From NCBI GenBank assembly GCA_015206945.1, contig JADEXV010000043.1:1-40044 (forward strand): a stretch of 40,044 bases of DNA. Reading direction: 5' to 3'. The notes under the pieces were generated by a model. That model was not told where the DNA came from, did no database searches, and was given only the letters and a program-made list of their open reading frames with translations. Source of the DNA: Nostocales cyanobacterium LEGE 12452. Its GTDB lineage: Bacteria; Cyanobacteriota; Cyanobacteriia; Cyanobacteriales; Nostocaceae. The first letter of the stretch is position 1; the number at the start of each line of letters is the position of its first letter. The translations under genes were made by a program, and so were the position numbers. Below, piece after piece: positions 17,467-25,927 of the stretch.

Positions 17467-17826
17467 TTAAAAAACTCGGAAAATATAGGGATAACGGAAG
17501 GGTATATCAGGATTGCTGAAAACTCCGATGAGCGCCCAAATTGTTAATCCCCAGTGTAATAGATATCCCAGACCAGCTAGTGGCCCCAGCAATAATAGAG
17601 GTAATACTAACCAACCGAATAGAAAAAACAGCGCTCCCAGAATTGCACCATAAAACCAGACATTAAAGTGGAAATTGATCGATTCTTTGGCGTTTTCTTT
17701 AACAACAGGATCGTCAGATACGAGCAGTATGGCGATAGGTATGCCTACAGATACCAATGTTGTGCTGAAAAAAATAGCTCCATGAGACAAGGCAGATAGA
17801 AGCTTTCGCTTGTCTGTGTCGTACAT
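17467..17826 (-). CDS. DUF4870 (Tic20-like) small membrane protein
   Basis: 119 residues with the DUF4870 pattern: KLLSALSHGAIFFS at the start, a first membrane span (VSVGIPIAILLV), the conserved KENAKESINFHFNVWFYG stretch, and two further spans (GALFFLFGWLVLPLLLLGP and HWGLTIWALIGVF) ending in NPDIPFRYPYIFRVF. Function is not established; the family is distantly Tic20-like. It is divergent from prfC with about 120 bp between starts. A TTTCTCC stretch on the plus strand (GGAGAAA on the gene's strand) just before the ATG is a reasonable ribosome-binding site. Confidence 0.85.
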   Translation of the reverse strand: MYDTDKRKLLSALSHGAIFFSTTLVSVGIPIAILLVSDDPVVKENAKESINFHFNVWFYGAILGALFFLFGWLVLPLLLLGPLAGLGYLLHWGLTIWALIGVFSNPDIPFRYPYIFRVF

Positions 17827-17949
17827 TGCTTTCTCCTATTTAGTCAGATTGTTGGTTATACTACGACCCTATCATGAGCATCGTTGTCTTAAGATTAAAA
17901 GACTTACCAGAGTCAAAAAAATTAAGCTAGCTAACAAACAAATACATTT

Positions 17950-19578
17950 ATGTCTACTGAACTTCAGTCTGAACTTATTCAAGCAGTTGAACTTCGCCGC
18001 AACTTTGCGATTATATCTCACCCCGATGCTGGTAAAACTACACTAACTGAAAAGCTACTCCTATACGGGGGTGCAATTCACGAAGCTGGGGCGGTTAAGG
18101 CGCGACGGGCACAGCGAAAGGCTACTTCTGACTGGATGGCGATGGAACAACAACGGGGTATTTCTATTACTTCCACAGTGTTGCAATTTGAATACCGGAA
18201 CTGTCAAATCAATTTATTAGACACTCCCGGACACCAAGATTTCAGTGAAGATACTTATCGTACCCTTGCCGCTGCCGATAATGCAGTAATGTTGATTGAT
18301 GCGGCAAAAGGTTTGGAACCGCAAACCCGCAAATTGTTTGAAGTGTGTAAGTTGCGGGGTATCCCAATTTTTACATTTATCAACAAGCTCGATCGCCCAG
18401 GAAGGGAACCTCTGGAACTGTTGGATGAAATTGAGCAAGAATTGGGATTGCAAACCTATGCAGTTAACTGGCCGATTGGTATGGGCGATCGCTTTAAAGG
18501 TGTTTTTGACCGACACAAACAACAAATTCACCTGTTTGAACGCAGCGCCCACGGCAGCCGAGAAGCCCGCGATACAATAGTGGAATTAGGCGATCCGAGA
18601 ATAGAAGAACAGCTAGAACAAAGCCTGTACCACCAACTGAAAAACGATCTAGAACTCTTAGATGGAGTTGGGCCAGAGCTAGATTTACAGTTGATACACG
18701 AAGGCAAAATGACGCCTGTGTTCTTTGGTAGCGCCATGACTAACTTCGGGGTCGAGTTATTCCTCAAGTATTTCCTCGACTATGCCCTCAAACCTGGTTC
18801 TCATGTCAGCAGTGTTGGCGAAGTTCCCCCTACATACCCAGAGTTTTCGGGGTTTGTCTTCAAACTGCAAGCGAATATGGACCCGAAACACCGCGATCGC
18901 GTTGCATTTATCCGGGTTTGCACTGGTAAGTTTGAAAAAGATATGATGGTGAATCACGCTCGCATTGGTAAACTCATCCGTCTATCTCGCCCGCAAAAAC
19001 TCTTTGCTCAAGAGCGAGAATCGATTGATGTGGCTTATCCTGGCGATGTGATCGGTTTGAATAATCCCGGTGTTTTTGCGATCGGGGATACAATTTACAC
19101 GGGACAAAAGCTCGAATATGAGGGGATTCCGTATTTCTCGCCGGAACTGTTTGCATCTTTGAGGAATCCCAACCCCTCCAAGTCTAAACAATTCCAAAAA
19201 GGCGTTGCGGAATTGCGAGAAGAAGGTGCTGTGCAAATTATGTATTCAACTGATGAAGCCAAGCGCGATCCAATTTTGGCGGCGGTGGGTCAGTTGCAAT
19301 TCGAGGTAGTGCAATTTCGCTTACAAAATGAGTATGGTGTAGAAACCATATTAGATTTATTGCCCTACAGTGTCGCCCGTTGGGTTGAGGGTGGTTGGGA
19401 AGCATTAGAAAAAGTGGGACGAATATTCAATACCACTACAGTTAAAGATAGTATGGGACGACCAGTGTTGCTATTCCGCAATGAATGGAATTGCCAACAG
19501 TTATTGGGCGACCATCCAGAGTTAAAATTAAGCGCGATCGCTCCAGTATTTTCTAGTCAACAACCAGTGGACGAATGA
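17950..19578 (+). CDS. prfC: Peptide chain release factor 3 (RF3)
   Basis: A GTPase that recycles RF1/RF2 from the ribosome after peptide release. The 542-residue protein shows the P-loop SHPDAGKTT (23-31), the switch region [32 protein letters not shown] (G3), NKLDR (G4) and the RF3-specific C-terminal domains ([23 protein letters not shown]). This places it in RF3 rather than EF-G. Together with prmC the window holds two genes acting on translation termination. A 10-bp inverted repeat follows the stop. Confidence 0.96.
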   Translation: MSTELQSELIQAVELRRNFAIISHPDAGKTTLTEKLLLYGGAIHEAGAVKARRAQRKATSDWMAMEQQRGISITSTVLQFEYRNCQINLLDTPGHQDFSEDTYRTLAAADNAVMLIDAAKGLEPQTRKLFEVCKLRGIPIFTFINKLDRPGREPLELLDEIEQELGLQTYAVNWPIGMGDRFKGVFDRHKQQIHLFERSAHGSREARDTIVELGDPRIEEQLEQSLYHQLKNDLELLDGVGPELDLQLIHEGKMTPVFFGSAMTNFGVELFLKYFLDYALKPGSHVSSVGEVPPTYPEFSGFVFKLQANMDPKHRDRVAFIRVCTGKFEKDMMVNHARIGKLIRLSRPQKLFAQERESIDVAYPGDVIGLNNPGVFAIGDTIYTGQKLEYEGIPYFSPELFASLRNPNPSKSKQFQKGVAELREEGAVQIMYSTDEAKRDPILAAVGQLQFEVVQFRLQNEYGVETILDLLPYSVARWVEGGWEALEKVGRIFNTTTVKDSMGRPVLLFRNEWNCQQLLGDHPELKLSAIAPVFSSQQPVDE

Positions 19579-19601
19579 AGAAGAATATAGAATTCAGAAT
19601 C

Positions 19602-19633
19602 CAGAATTCAGATGAAGACTCAACTGAATTCTG
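19602..19633. terminator. Inverted repeat downstream of prfC
   Basis: CAGAATTCAG (19602-19611) and CTGAATTCTG (19624-19633) pair exactly, with no strong U-run. It is built from GAATTCAGAATCCA-type repeats that are common between Nostoc genes. It may slow or end prfC transcripts. Confidence 0.45.
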
Positions 19634-19771
19634 ACTCCTGACACCTTTATTCAACCTTTCTCGTTCACTTGACAAACAAAACTTGAGCGCGGTTGATTTC
19701 CACGGCATCCGAGGTTCGCGCTTTTGCACAAACGTGGATCATTTAGAAGAGATTGGAGTGCCAGAATTTGT

Positions 19772-22060
19772 ATGCCTTCACATGCCAAGCCGTCTTTGGA
19801 GGCTGGTTTAGTTGCCCTCAAGCAGGGAAATTACCAAACAGCGATCGCCCAACTAGAACCTATTGCTAGCAGCCAAAATAATGGGACTGCTAGCTTACAA
19901 GCTCAGGTTGGTTTAGTGATGGCTTATGCTCGCACTGGCGAAGTTCCCAAAGCGATCGCTATTTCCCAGAATCTCATTGAGAGTAACAATCCGCAAGTTC
20001 AAGAGTGGGCAACACGCGCTCTCGAACACCTGACAAAACGTAAAAAAACCGAGCAAGAATCAAAAAAAGTCGAAACTGGATTTGTTGCTTTTGAGAATTC
20101 AACCGCAGATTCAACACCAGATTCAACCCCAGTTACTCCCCCAGAAACTTCTACATTAGAGGAAAAGCCGAGCAACGATCGAGTAATAGAAACCAAAAGC
20201 GACGACATCCCGCCGATGGTGCCACTAGCTAGACTCAAAGCTACATTAGCGACACCGCCACCGCCACCGCCACTGGCTGCGCCCCTAAACGGCTTCATGG
20301 GTTCCGTTACCCGCACCCAAGCCAAACTATTCGGCGTTATTTATTGGCGACAAGCACAACGAGCCAGAGCATGGCAACCACTACGTAAACCAAAATTAAT
20401 TCCCTTACGGCTACTGTCCGCAGGCACATTCATCGCCCTGTTTTGGGTAATACGAGAAATCCTCAAGTTATCACTGGGATTCATCAATCAGACTTTAGTC
20501 AAACTACCTTATCTGAAGCCAATACAGCTTTTATACCACGATCCTACTCAACTGTTGCTAATCACATTGGTGATTTTAATCGGAGTATCACCTTGGTTGC
20601 TGGATCTGCTACTGGCGAATTTGTATAGTCAGCGAGAGTTTCCGAAAGATGTATTGAATACTTATAGCCGCGAGGCTGTTCGGGTGCTACAACGTTGTTC
20701 CCAACAGCGGCACTGGCCGTTACCCAAACTGCGGATTTTACCAACGGCTGCACCAATTATTCTGACTTATGGTAGTTTACCACGTAATGCCAGGATTGTT
20801 GTGAGTCAAGGGCTATTAGAGCAGTTGGCAGATGATGAAATCGCCGTTATTTACGCTACGCAACTAGGGCATATCGCTCACTGGGATTTTGCTGTAATGT
20901 CTTTGTTGCTGTTGGTGACACTACCAACTCATCAGCTATATCAGCAAGTGTCGGAGCTGGGAGACAAAATATCAACAAAAATTTGGCGCTGGCCAGTGAC
21001 AATTCTGGCGAGTCTAATTTATGGAGTTTGGTGTTTGCTGACTGGAACTGCATTGTGGTTGTCGCGGTTGCGGCTTTATTATAGCGATCGCGTCGCCGCT
21101 GAAATTACTGGTAATCCCAATGCCCTGATTCGCGCTTTACTCAAAATCGCCATTGGCATTGCTGCTGATATCCAAAAACAAGAACACACCAGTTGGCAAC
21201 TAGAAAGCTTAAATCTCCTGACACCAGTCAGCTACCAACAGAGTTTGTCTTTGGGCACTATTGCCAGCAATCTATCTTTTGAATCCTTTTTGAAGTGGGA
21301 TACTGCCAATCCCTATCGCCGATGGTTTACGATTAATAATAGCCATCCTTTAATGGGCGATCGCATCGAACGCCTCTGCCAAATAGCCCGTCACTGGCAT
21401 CTCGACACCGAACTACATTTTGCAAGCGAACCATCAAAGGTTAAGCGTCAGTCTTTTCTATTACAAGTCGCTCCCTGGCTGGGAATTCCTCTAGGGGTTC
21501 TGTTTGCAGCTTTAGTTTGGCTAACCTGGCAACTAGCATTCACACTCAAGTTTTTAAATCTAAAGTGGATATATGAAGATTGGTCTTTCATTACAGGCTG
21601 TCTTCTGATTGGCTTTAGCATCGGTACTGTGATGCGGATTAATTCTTTCTTCCCCGATATTAAACCTGCCACCGTACACACTGACGACAGCTTACCCAAC
21701 CTGTTAGCTGACCCTTCTGCCTTACCTATTGATAGCGTCAGCGTGCGTCTAGTGGGCAAATTATTAGGTCGTCAAGGTACTAGTAACACCCTAGCGCAAG
21801 ATTTAATCTTGCAATCCAGCGCGGGTTTGGTGAAATTACACCACATTTCTTGGCTAGGACAGTCAGTCAATCACCAGGATCTAATCGGGCGGCAAATTAT
21901 TGTCACAGGTTGGTTCCGGCGAGGGGCAACACCTTGGATCGATATCCAAACCCTAGAAACTCAAAGTGGTAAAACCATTCATAGCCCTCACCCCATTTGG
22001 TCTACTTTTTTAGCTGTTGCAGCACAAGCTTGGGGCGCATACGTCTTTCTAACTGGTTAG
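19772..22060 (+). CDS. M48-peptidase-like membrane protein lacking the zinc-site residues
   Basis: From the ATG at 19772 (the frame extends to a TTG at 19724) this is 762 residues. The N-terminus has TPR-like helices (LEAGLVALKQGNYQTAIAQL), then a low-complexity linker with a run of prolines (about 162-168). Two membrane spans precede an M48 (Ste24/HtpX-like) domain: PIILTYGSLPRNARIVVSQG then DEIAVIYATQLGHIAHWD. In active M48 enzymes this last motif is HELGH; here the first His is Thr and the catalytic Glu is Gln (T363, Q364), with only H367 kept. The distal ligand region also reads YYSDRVAAE rather than the usual ExD form. More membrane spans and a ~150-residue C-terminal beta-rich domain follow. 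I infer an inactive homologue with a structural or regulatory role. Confidence 0.8.
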   Translation: MPSHAKPSLEAGLVALKQGNYQTAIAQLEPIASSQNNGTASLQAQVGLVMAYARTGEVPKAIAISQNLIESNNPQVQEWATRALEHLTKRKKTEQESKKVETGFVAFENSTADSTPDSTPVTPPETSTLEEKPSNDRVIETKSDDIPPMVPLARLKATLATPPPPPPLAAPLNGFMGSVTRTQAKLFGVIYWRQAQRARAWQPLRKPKLIPLRLLSAGTFIALFWVIREILKLSLGFINQTLVKLPYLKPIQLLYHDPTQLLLITLVILIGVSPWLLDLLLANLYSQREFPKDVLNTYSREAVRVLQRCSQQRHWPLPKLRILPTAAPIILTYGSLPRNARIVVSQGLLEQLADDEIAVIYATQLGHIAHWDFAVMSLLLLVTLPTHQLYQQVSELGDKISTKIWRWPVTILASLIYGVWCLLTGTALWLSRLRLYYSDRVAAEITGNPNALIRALLKIAIGIAADIQKQEHTSWQLESLNLLTPVSYQQSLSLGTIASNLSFESFLKWDTANPYRRWFTINNSHPLMGDRIERLCQIARHWHLDTELHFASEPSKVKRQSFLLQVAPWLGIPLGVLFAALVWLTWQLAFTLKFLNLKWIYEDWSFITGCLLIGFSIGTVMRINSFFPDIKPATVHTDDSLPNLLADPSALPIDSVSVRLVGKLLGRQGTSNTLAQDLILQSSAGLVKLHHISWLGQSVNHQDLIGRQIIVTGWFRRGATPWIDIQTLETQSGKTIHSPHPIWSTFLAVAAQAWGAYVFLTG

Positions 22061-22112
22061 TCAGTCATTAGTCATTGGTCATTAGTCATTGACAAGGGAC
22101 AAAGGACAAATT
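22061..22112. repeat. GTCATTA/GGTCATT heptamer repeats
   Basis: Five or so TCATTAG/TCATTGG units, then GACAAGGGACAAAGGACAAA, start directly after the stop codon of the M48-like gene. STRR type; related runs lie at 6.3 kb and 24.2 kb. Confidence 0.8.
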
Positions 22113-22269
22113 GGAATGTAAACAAAAGTTGCAGGTTTTCTTAACAAGTGTTACATTTATTTACACAAACAAAAGCAACCGACATAACTCAGTATCACCG
22201 CTTAGTTATGGATTTGGGTGCTTTTTCCCCGCTCTATACCTTTTTATCCTCCCAACACAGCAGCAAATT

Positions 22270-22293
22270 AACCAGCCAGTGGCTGGTTTTTGT
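22270..22293 (+). terminator. Intrinsic terminator
   Basis: AACCAGCC and GGCTGGTT pair perfectly around an AGT loop and are followed by TTTTGTTT. It may end the transcript of the M48-like gene 210 bases upstream, or a separate small RNA starting in the gap. Confidence 0.75.
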
Positions 22294-22690
22294 TTCAAAA
22301 TATGCTCACTTGCATAAAAAAATGTGTTTTATGTTACGATGCAGTAATACTAATGCCGAAAAGTTATGCGCTAAACTAGCTACGTAGAAAATACCGTGGT
22401 AATGTAAGGAATGGTATTTGATTCTGCGAAAAAGGGCATAGAAGAAAGCGTGTACTTTAGCAGGCAATAGGCTATTAAATTTACAATTCTTAGAATTAAG
22501 GTGTTATTAGCTCACTTATAGTGTGAGCCTTTGGATTAAACAAGCTTGATCCCGACGAAAAACTGTATTGTTGTATAGGTTGACAGTTTCGAGCAAAAAA
22601 ATTGGTTTATGGCAGTCTTGGTCAATAGCATTTATTTAAAAGTCAAAGCTAAGTGATTGTTTTCTTGCCTTGCCATGTTCATTCAACTCT

Positions 22691-22695
22691 GGAGG
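22691..22695 (+). promoter_or_regulatory. Strong ribosome-binding site of the RRM gene
   Basis: GGAGG, eight bases before the ATG, is the best Shine-Dalgarno match in this window and suggests high expression. Confidence 0.8.
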
Positions 22696-22703
22696 TATAG
22701 TTC

Positions 22704-23216
22704 ATGTCCGTTCGCCTATATATAGGTAATTTGCCTAAAGATGAAATAGATCGTCAAGATCTGCAAGCCGTTTTTGCAGCAGAAGGTGATGCTGTAACTA
22801 CTAAATTAATTAAAGACCGCAAAACTGGCAAATGCCGTGGTTTCGGTTTTCTTACAGTCAACAATGACGAACAAGCTGACGAAATTATTGAAAAGTATAA
22901 TGGTCAGATGTTCAAAGATACTCCCATTAAGCTAGAGAAGGCATTACCTCGGACAAAGGGTGAAGAGGGCGACGAGCAAGCTCCTAAACCAGTTACTCTT
23001 GCTAGTGCTAGTAATAGTACCCCGACTCCTAGCCCGAACAGAGAAGGTAGCCGTCGTGAGAAAAGCTCTAAGAAGCCTCGTCGTGGCGGCGGTGGCGGAG
23101 GTTCTCGCGAAAGCAGCACTACAACTACCGATTCAGACGCTATTCGTCCAGATCCTCGTTGGGCTTCGGAATTAGAAAAGCTGAAGCAGATGCTAGCTGC
23201 ACAAACTACGAATTAA
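22704..23216 (+). CDS. RRM-type RNA-binding protein (cyanobacterial Rbp family)
   Basis: 170 residues. One RRM fills positions 2-82, with RNP2 LYIGNL (5-10) and RNP1 KCRGFGFLT (43-51). A Ser/Pro/Glu linker follows, then a basic Gly-rich patch (KKPRRGGGGGGSRE) and a C-terminal helix DPRWASELEKLKQML. Cyanobacterial Rbp proteins bind RNA, and several are induced by cold or involved in mRNA targeting. The extended tail with a terminal helix distinguishes this one from the short ~100-residue, cold-induced RbpA type. It is monocistronic, with a long leader and a strong terminator. Confidence 0.92.
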   Translation: MSVRLYIGNLPKDEIDRQDLQAVFAAEGDAVTTKLIKDRKTGKCRGFGFLTVNNDEQADEIIEKYNGQMFKDTPIKLEKALPRTKGEEGDEQAPKPVTLASASNSTPTPSPNREGSRREKSSKKPRRGGGGGGSRESSTTTTDSDAIRPDPRWASELEKLKQMLAAQTTN

Positions 23217-23231
23217 TCCACAAGAGAGAGA

Positions 23232-23280
23232 AATTAAAAATTAAAAATCAGAATTTTTTTTTGATTTTTAATTTTTAATT
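23232..23280 (+). terminator. Terminator hairpin after the RRM gene
   Basis: A perfect 19-bp AT-rich inverted repeat (23232-23250 with 23262-23280) surrounds a loop with eight T's, 16 bases after the stop. Either strand has T-runs, so it could work in both directions. Confidence 0.7.
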
Positions 23281-23759
23281 GTTGATAATTATCTAGCTGC
23301 TTAGTTTAATGAACTTGCAGCTAATTTTGTAAATGCGTAGGTGCAGCAATTTGTAAGTATCACATCACCACTAATCACACTAAGGCGTACCTGAGAGTTA
23401 GCAGCTAGGAGCGTGCAAACCGCCCAAGCTTCACAAAATTTATCTGGATTTCAATCAAATCAAACTACACATAAATTTCATTAATTCATCATACTTGCGT
23501 AAGAGAAAAGTATATATTGATGCAACTATAGTTTCTATAGACTTATTGTTAAAGCTTGCTTATAAAAAAATCAAATTAGGTTTTGGTGATTACACACATT
23601 AAAAAACCCGATCTTTCCCAATGCGATCGCAACAATTATCTGGATTTGATAAATTATAGTCAGTAATGGCAAGCTTGATAATGCCAAGTGAACCGGAGGC
23701 GCGATTGCTCTAAAGATAATCTACACTCAAGGAGATACCGATCGTTTTCAGCTTCTGTT
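23281..23759. other. Intergenic region upstream of sufE
   Basis: About 480 AT-rich bases with one HIP1 octamer near 23622. No gene is recognised. AAGGAGAT near 23729 resembles a ribosome-binding site but is about 25 bases from the sufE ATG. Confidence 0.5.
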
Positions 23760-24200
23760 ATGTCCTCAACTCTAGATTCTTTGCCACCTGCGCTCGCTAA
23801 AATTGTCCAGCGCTTTCAACGCGCTTCCGAACCGAAGCGACGCTACGAACAGCTAATCTGGTATGCTCAGAAGCTCAATGAGTTCCCAGAAGCTGATAAA
23901 TTACCCGAAAATAAAGTTCCTGGTTGCGTGTCTCAAGTTTATATCACCGCAGCCTTGGATGACGGTAAGGTTGTATTTGAAGGCGATTCCGATTCTCAGT
24001 TAACCAAAGGTTTAGTAGGGCTTCTGGTTGAAGGATTACATGGACTAACACCAACTGAGATTGTCCAGCTTACTCCAGATTTTATTCAAGAAACAGGTTT
24101 AAATGTTAGCCTGACACCTTCCCGTGCGAATGGATTTTACAACATTTTCAAAACCATGCAAAAAAAAGCATTGGAATGTAAGTTAGATTTGCCTAGCTAA
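23760..24200 (+). CDS. sufE: Cysteine desulfuration protein SufE
   Basis: SufE accepts persulphide sulphur from the cysteine desulphurase SufS and passes it to the SufBCD scaffold for Fe-S cluster assembly. From the ATG at 23760 it is 146 residues, the usual length. The acceptor is C56 in NKVPGCVSQVYI; LTKGLVGLLVEGLHGLTPTEI and LTPSRANGFYNIFKTM are family signatures. The frame continues upstream to a GTG at 23688, but that extension (NRRRDCSKDNLHSRR) is not SufE-like. It stands apart from other suf genes. Confidence 0.93.
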   Translation: MSSTLDSLPPALAKIVQRFQRASEPKRRYEQLIWYAQKLNEFPEADKLPENKVPGCVSQVYITAALDDGKVVFEGDSDSQLTKGLVGLLVEGLHGLTPTEIVQLTPDFIQETGLNVSLTPSRANGFYNIFKTMQKKALECKLDLPS

Positions 24201-24202
24201 AC

Positions 24203-24262
24203 TTGGTCATTGGTCATTGGTCATTGGTCATTAGCAAAGGACAAATGATAACTGACAAATAA
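24203..24262. repeat. GGTCATT heptamer tandem repeats
   Basis: Four uninterrupted GGTCATT units are followed by AGCAAAGGACAAATGATAACTGACAAAT-like sequence. This is a clear STRR run between sufE and the hydrolase gene. Confidence 0.85.
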
Positions 24263-24287
24263 GGTACAACTACCAAAATTTAGTCTC

Positions 24288-25202
24288 ATGTCAACCAATG
24301 TATTATCTACCCCTGCTGCTATTGGCTTTGGTGGAGTAGTTCAAGAATATATCTGGAATTGGGAAAATCAGCAATTGCGCGTTGTTTATGAAACCCTCGG
24401 TAAAGGTTCACCGCTATTGCTGTTACCATCTTTCAGCAGTGTTTCGACGCGTTTGGAAATGGGCGAACTTGCCAGGTTACTAGCTCCCAATTTTCAAGTT
24501 TTAGCAATAGACTGGCCTGGATTTGGTGAATCTTCTCGCCCTAGTTTGAATTATCGACCGGAAATTTATCAGCAATTTCTGGAAGATTTTGTCAAAGCTG
24601 TTTTTAATACTCCCATTACTGTGGTGGCGGCTGGTCATGCTGCTAGTTACGTTTTACAATTAGCTGTCAAACAACCTACTGCTTTCTCACGAATTTTGTT
24701 GTTAGCTCCTACTTGGCGTGGGCCTTTGCCGACAATGGGTGCAAGTCAGCAAATAGCTGGCTTTGTGAAAGAATTGGTGCGATCGCCTATACTTGGTCAA
24801 GCTCTCTACAAACTCAACACTACCCCATCTTTCTTAAGTTTCATGTATCGCCGTCATGTATTTACTGACGCGGCTAAAATTACACCCAGTTTCATCGAGA
24901 AGAAGTGGCACACAACTCAACAACCAGGGGCGCGATTTGCATCTGCTGCCTTTGTAACTGGTAATCTCGATGCTGTACACGATCAATCTGATTTTCTGGA
25001 ACTTGTGCAGTCTTTAAACGTACCGCTCATGGTAGTAATTGGAGAATCTAGCCCTCCCAAATCACGAGAAGAAATGAACGCTTTGGTAGCCTTACCAGGA
25101 GTGAGAAGCGTTGTTATCCCTGGTTCTTTGGGACTACATGAAGAATACCCAGCAGTTGTTTTAGAAGCAGTTCGAGATTTTTTGTTCTCCTCAAAAAATT
25201 AA
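24288..25202 (+). CDS. Alpha/beta-hydrolase-fold protein without the serine nucleophile
   Basis: 304 residues with an alpha/beta-hydrolase core: PLLLLPSFSSVSTRLEM (oxyanion region), VLAIDWPGFGESSRP, the nucleophile-elbow strand TVVAAGHAASYVLQLA and a late GLHEEYPAVVLEAV with the expected His. In the elbow the usual G-x-S-x-G reads G116-H117-A118-A119-S120, so the serine position is alanine. Either the protein is non-catalytic or it uses another residue. No operon partner is evident; a strong hairpin ends it. Confidence 0.82.
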   Translation: MSTNVLSTPAAIGFGGVVQEYIWNWENQQLRVVYETLGKGSPLLLLPSFSSVSTRLEMGELARLLAPNFQVLAIDWPGFGESSRPSLNYRPEIYQQFLEDFVKAVFNTPITVVAAGHAASYVLQLAVKQPTAFSRILLLAPTWRGPLPTMGASQQIAGFVKELVRSPILGQALYKLNTTPSFLSFMYRRHVFTDAAKITPSFIEKKWHTTQQPGARFASAAFVTGNLDAVHDQSDFLELVQSLNVPLMVVIGESSPPKSREEMNALVALPGVRSVVIPGSLGLHEEYPAVVLEAVRDFLFSSKN

Positions 25203-25205
25203 AAC

Positions 25206-25248
25206 CTCGCACCAAGACGCAAAGAATCGTTTTGCACCTTGGTGCGAG
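25206..25248 (+). terminator. Hairpin terminator after the hydrolase gene
   Basis: CTCGCACCAAG (25206-25216) pairs exactly with CTTGGTGCGAG (25238-25248), starting four bases after the stop. It is GC-rich and stable, without a long U-run. The phrase recalls dispersed CTTGGTGCGAG repeats of Nostoc. Confidence 0.65.
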
Positions 25249-25255
25249 ATTAAGA

Positions 25256-25634
25256 TTAGTTCAAGCTACTGCGAGTAAGTTTTTGCAAGCGAGAAAGAGA
25301 AAGCGCTAGTAGACCGACTATACATACCAAGACCAAGAACAGTTGATGACTCAGGCACTGCCTTGACTTCAAAATCAAAATTGAAAGTGCCAGACTCTCC
25401 AATCCTGCGTATGTCCCTGTAGAGAGAACCTCCAAACCATCTCAGCCAATGTAAAACCCAGTTTCTTTTGAATGATTATGAGTATCATCTGCTTGTGCTG
25501 GCGCTAAAGCGGTAGATAAAACCAGTGGTGCAACGACTAAAAAGCTGATTGCAATAGACGCAGATGCTTGCCCTGTTTGAGTTACTTGCTTTTTTAAGCA
25601 GCTAGCATTTCTTGAAACCACTACGCTTTTCCAT
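25256..25634 (-). pseudogene. Decayed exported protein with PEP-CTERM sorting signal
   Basis: The minus strand holds pieces of one gene in different frames. After MEKRSGFKK (ATG at 25634) a shift leads to ASASIAISFLVVAPLVLSTA, then LAPAQADDTHNHSKETGFYIG, i.e. a signal peptide ending in AQA and a His-containing start, then TGA. Another frame gives ESGTFNFDFEVKA then VPESSTVLGLG (25344-25358 encodes VPESS), the PEP-CTERM signature. A further shift gives the membrane span and basic tail VGLLALSLSRLQKLTRSS. At least two frameshifts and a stop are needed, so the gene is dead. PEP-CTERM proteins are exported and processed by exosortase. A Zur-like palindrome lies just upstream. Confidence 0.72.
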
Positions 25635-25652
25635 CAAAGTATAATTTTTATG

Positions 25653-25673
25653 CAATAATGATTATCATTATTG
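25653..25673. promoter_or_regulatory. Zur/Fur-box-like palindrome upstream of the decayed gene
   Basis: A perfect 10-1-10 palindrome with half-site CAATAATGAT. The 15-mer CAATAATGATTATCA within it matches the cyanobacterial Zur consensus TGATAATNATTATCA at 13 of 14 specified positions less one (two mismatches, at the first two bases). It lies 19 bases before the ATG of the minus-strand remnant and 255 bases before the COG0523 gene. Confidence 0.65.
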
Positions 25674-25884
25674 TAAAATAGTTGTCAAGGTATTAACCTG
25701 CGACTTCTCGCAGAGTGGGTTGGCTTGTATGCAATATTCCTACCAGCTACGCTAACTTGCAAATATTTACTACTTATTACAGATGCATAAAAATAAAATG
25801 TTCTGTGATTAAATTATGTGATTATTTTGCTGCAACCCAAAATAACAGCAAGTTCGCACAAAAATATAAAAAGATTTATCATGG

Positions 25885-25899
25885 CGATAATGATTATCC
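25885..25899 (+). promoter_or_regulatory. Zur box in front of the COG0523 gene
   Basis: GATAAT-G-ATTATC is a perfect 6-1-6 palindrome, 29 bases before the ATG. It agrees with the Zur-box consensus reported for Anabaena except at the two outermost bases. Repression by zinc-loaded Zur is the natural reading; a Fur site is the alternative. Confidence 0.78.
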
Positions 25900-25927
25900 A
25901 TAAGGTGAGATAAAGGGAATTTAGAGT

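Larger units (their letters stand above)
22113..22703. other. Long leader/intergenic region upstream of the RRM gene
   Basis: About 590 bases. An intrinsic terminator lies at 22270-22293. After it comes a ~400-base stretch leading to the RRM gene that holds a hairpin (GCTCAC 22510-22515 with GTGAGC 22523-22528). Short frames of 68-79 codons overlap here but show no protein-like composition. Long leaders occur in front of cold-induced cyanobacterial RNA-binding protein genes, so a regulatory 5' UTR is plausible. Confidence 0.5.

Noticed and set aside
18217..19236. Several minus-strand ORFs of 60-111 codons
   Set aside because: All lie within prfC and mirror its codon usage.
22111..22387. Two overlapping plus-strand ORFs of 68 and 79 codons
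   Set aside because: They cross an intrinsic terminator, start in repeat-rich DNA, lack ribosome-binding sites and have no recognisable pattern.
24203..24262. Short tandem GGTCATT units as a possible CRISPR or origin iteron
   Set aside because: Units are 7 bp, adjacent and without spacers, and similar runs occur between many genes; this is ordinary cyanobacterial STRR sequence.
25715..25903. 62-codon plus-strand ORF before the COG0523 gene
   Set aside because: It runs through the Zur box, has AT-rich random composition and no ribosome-binding site.
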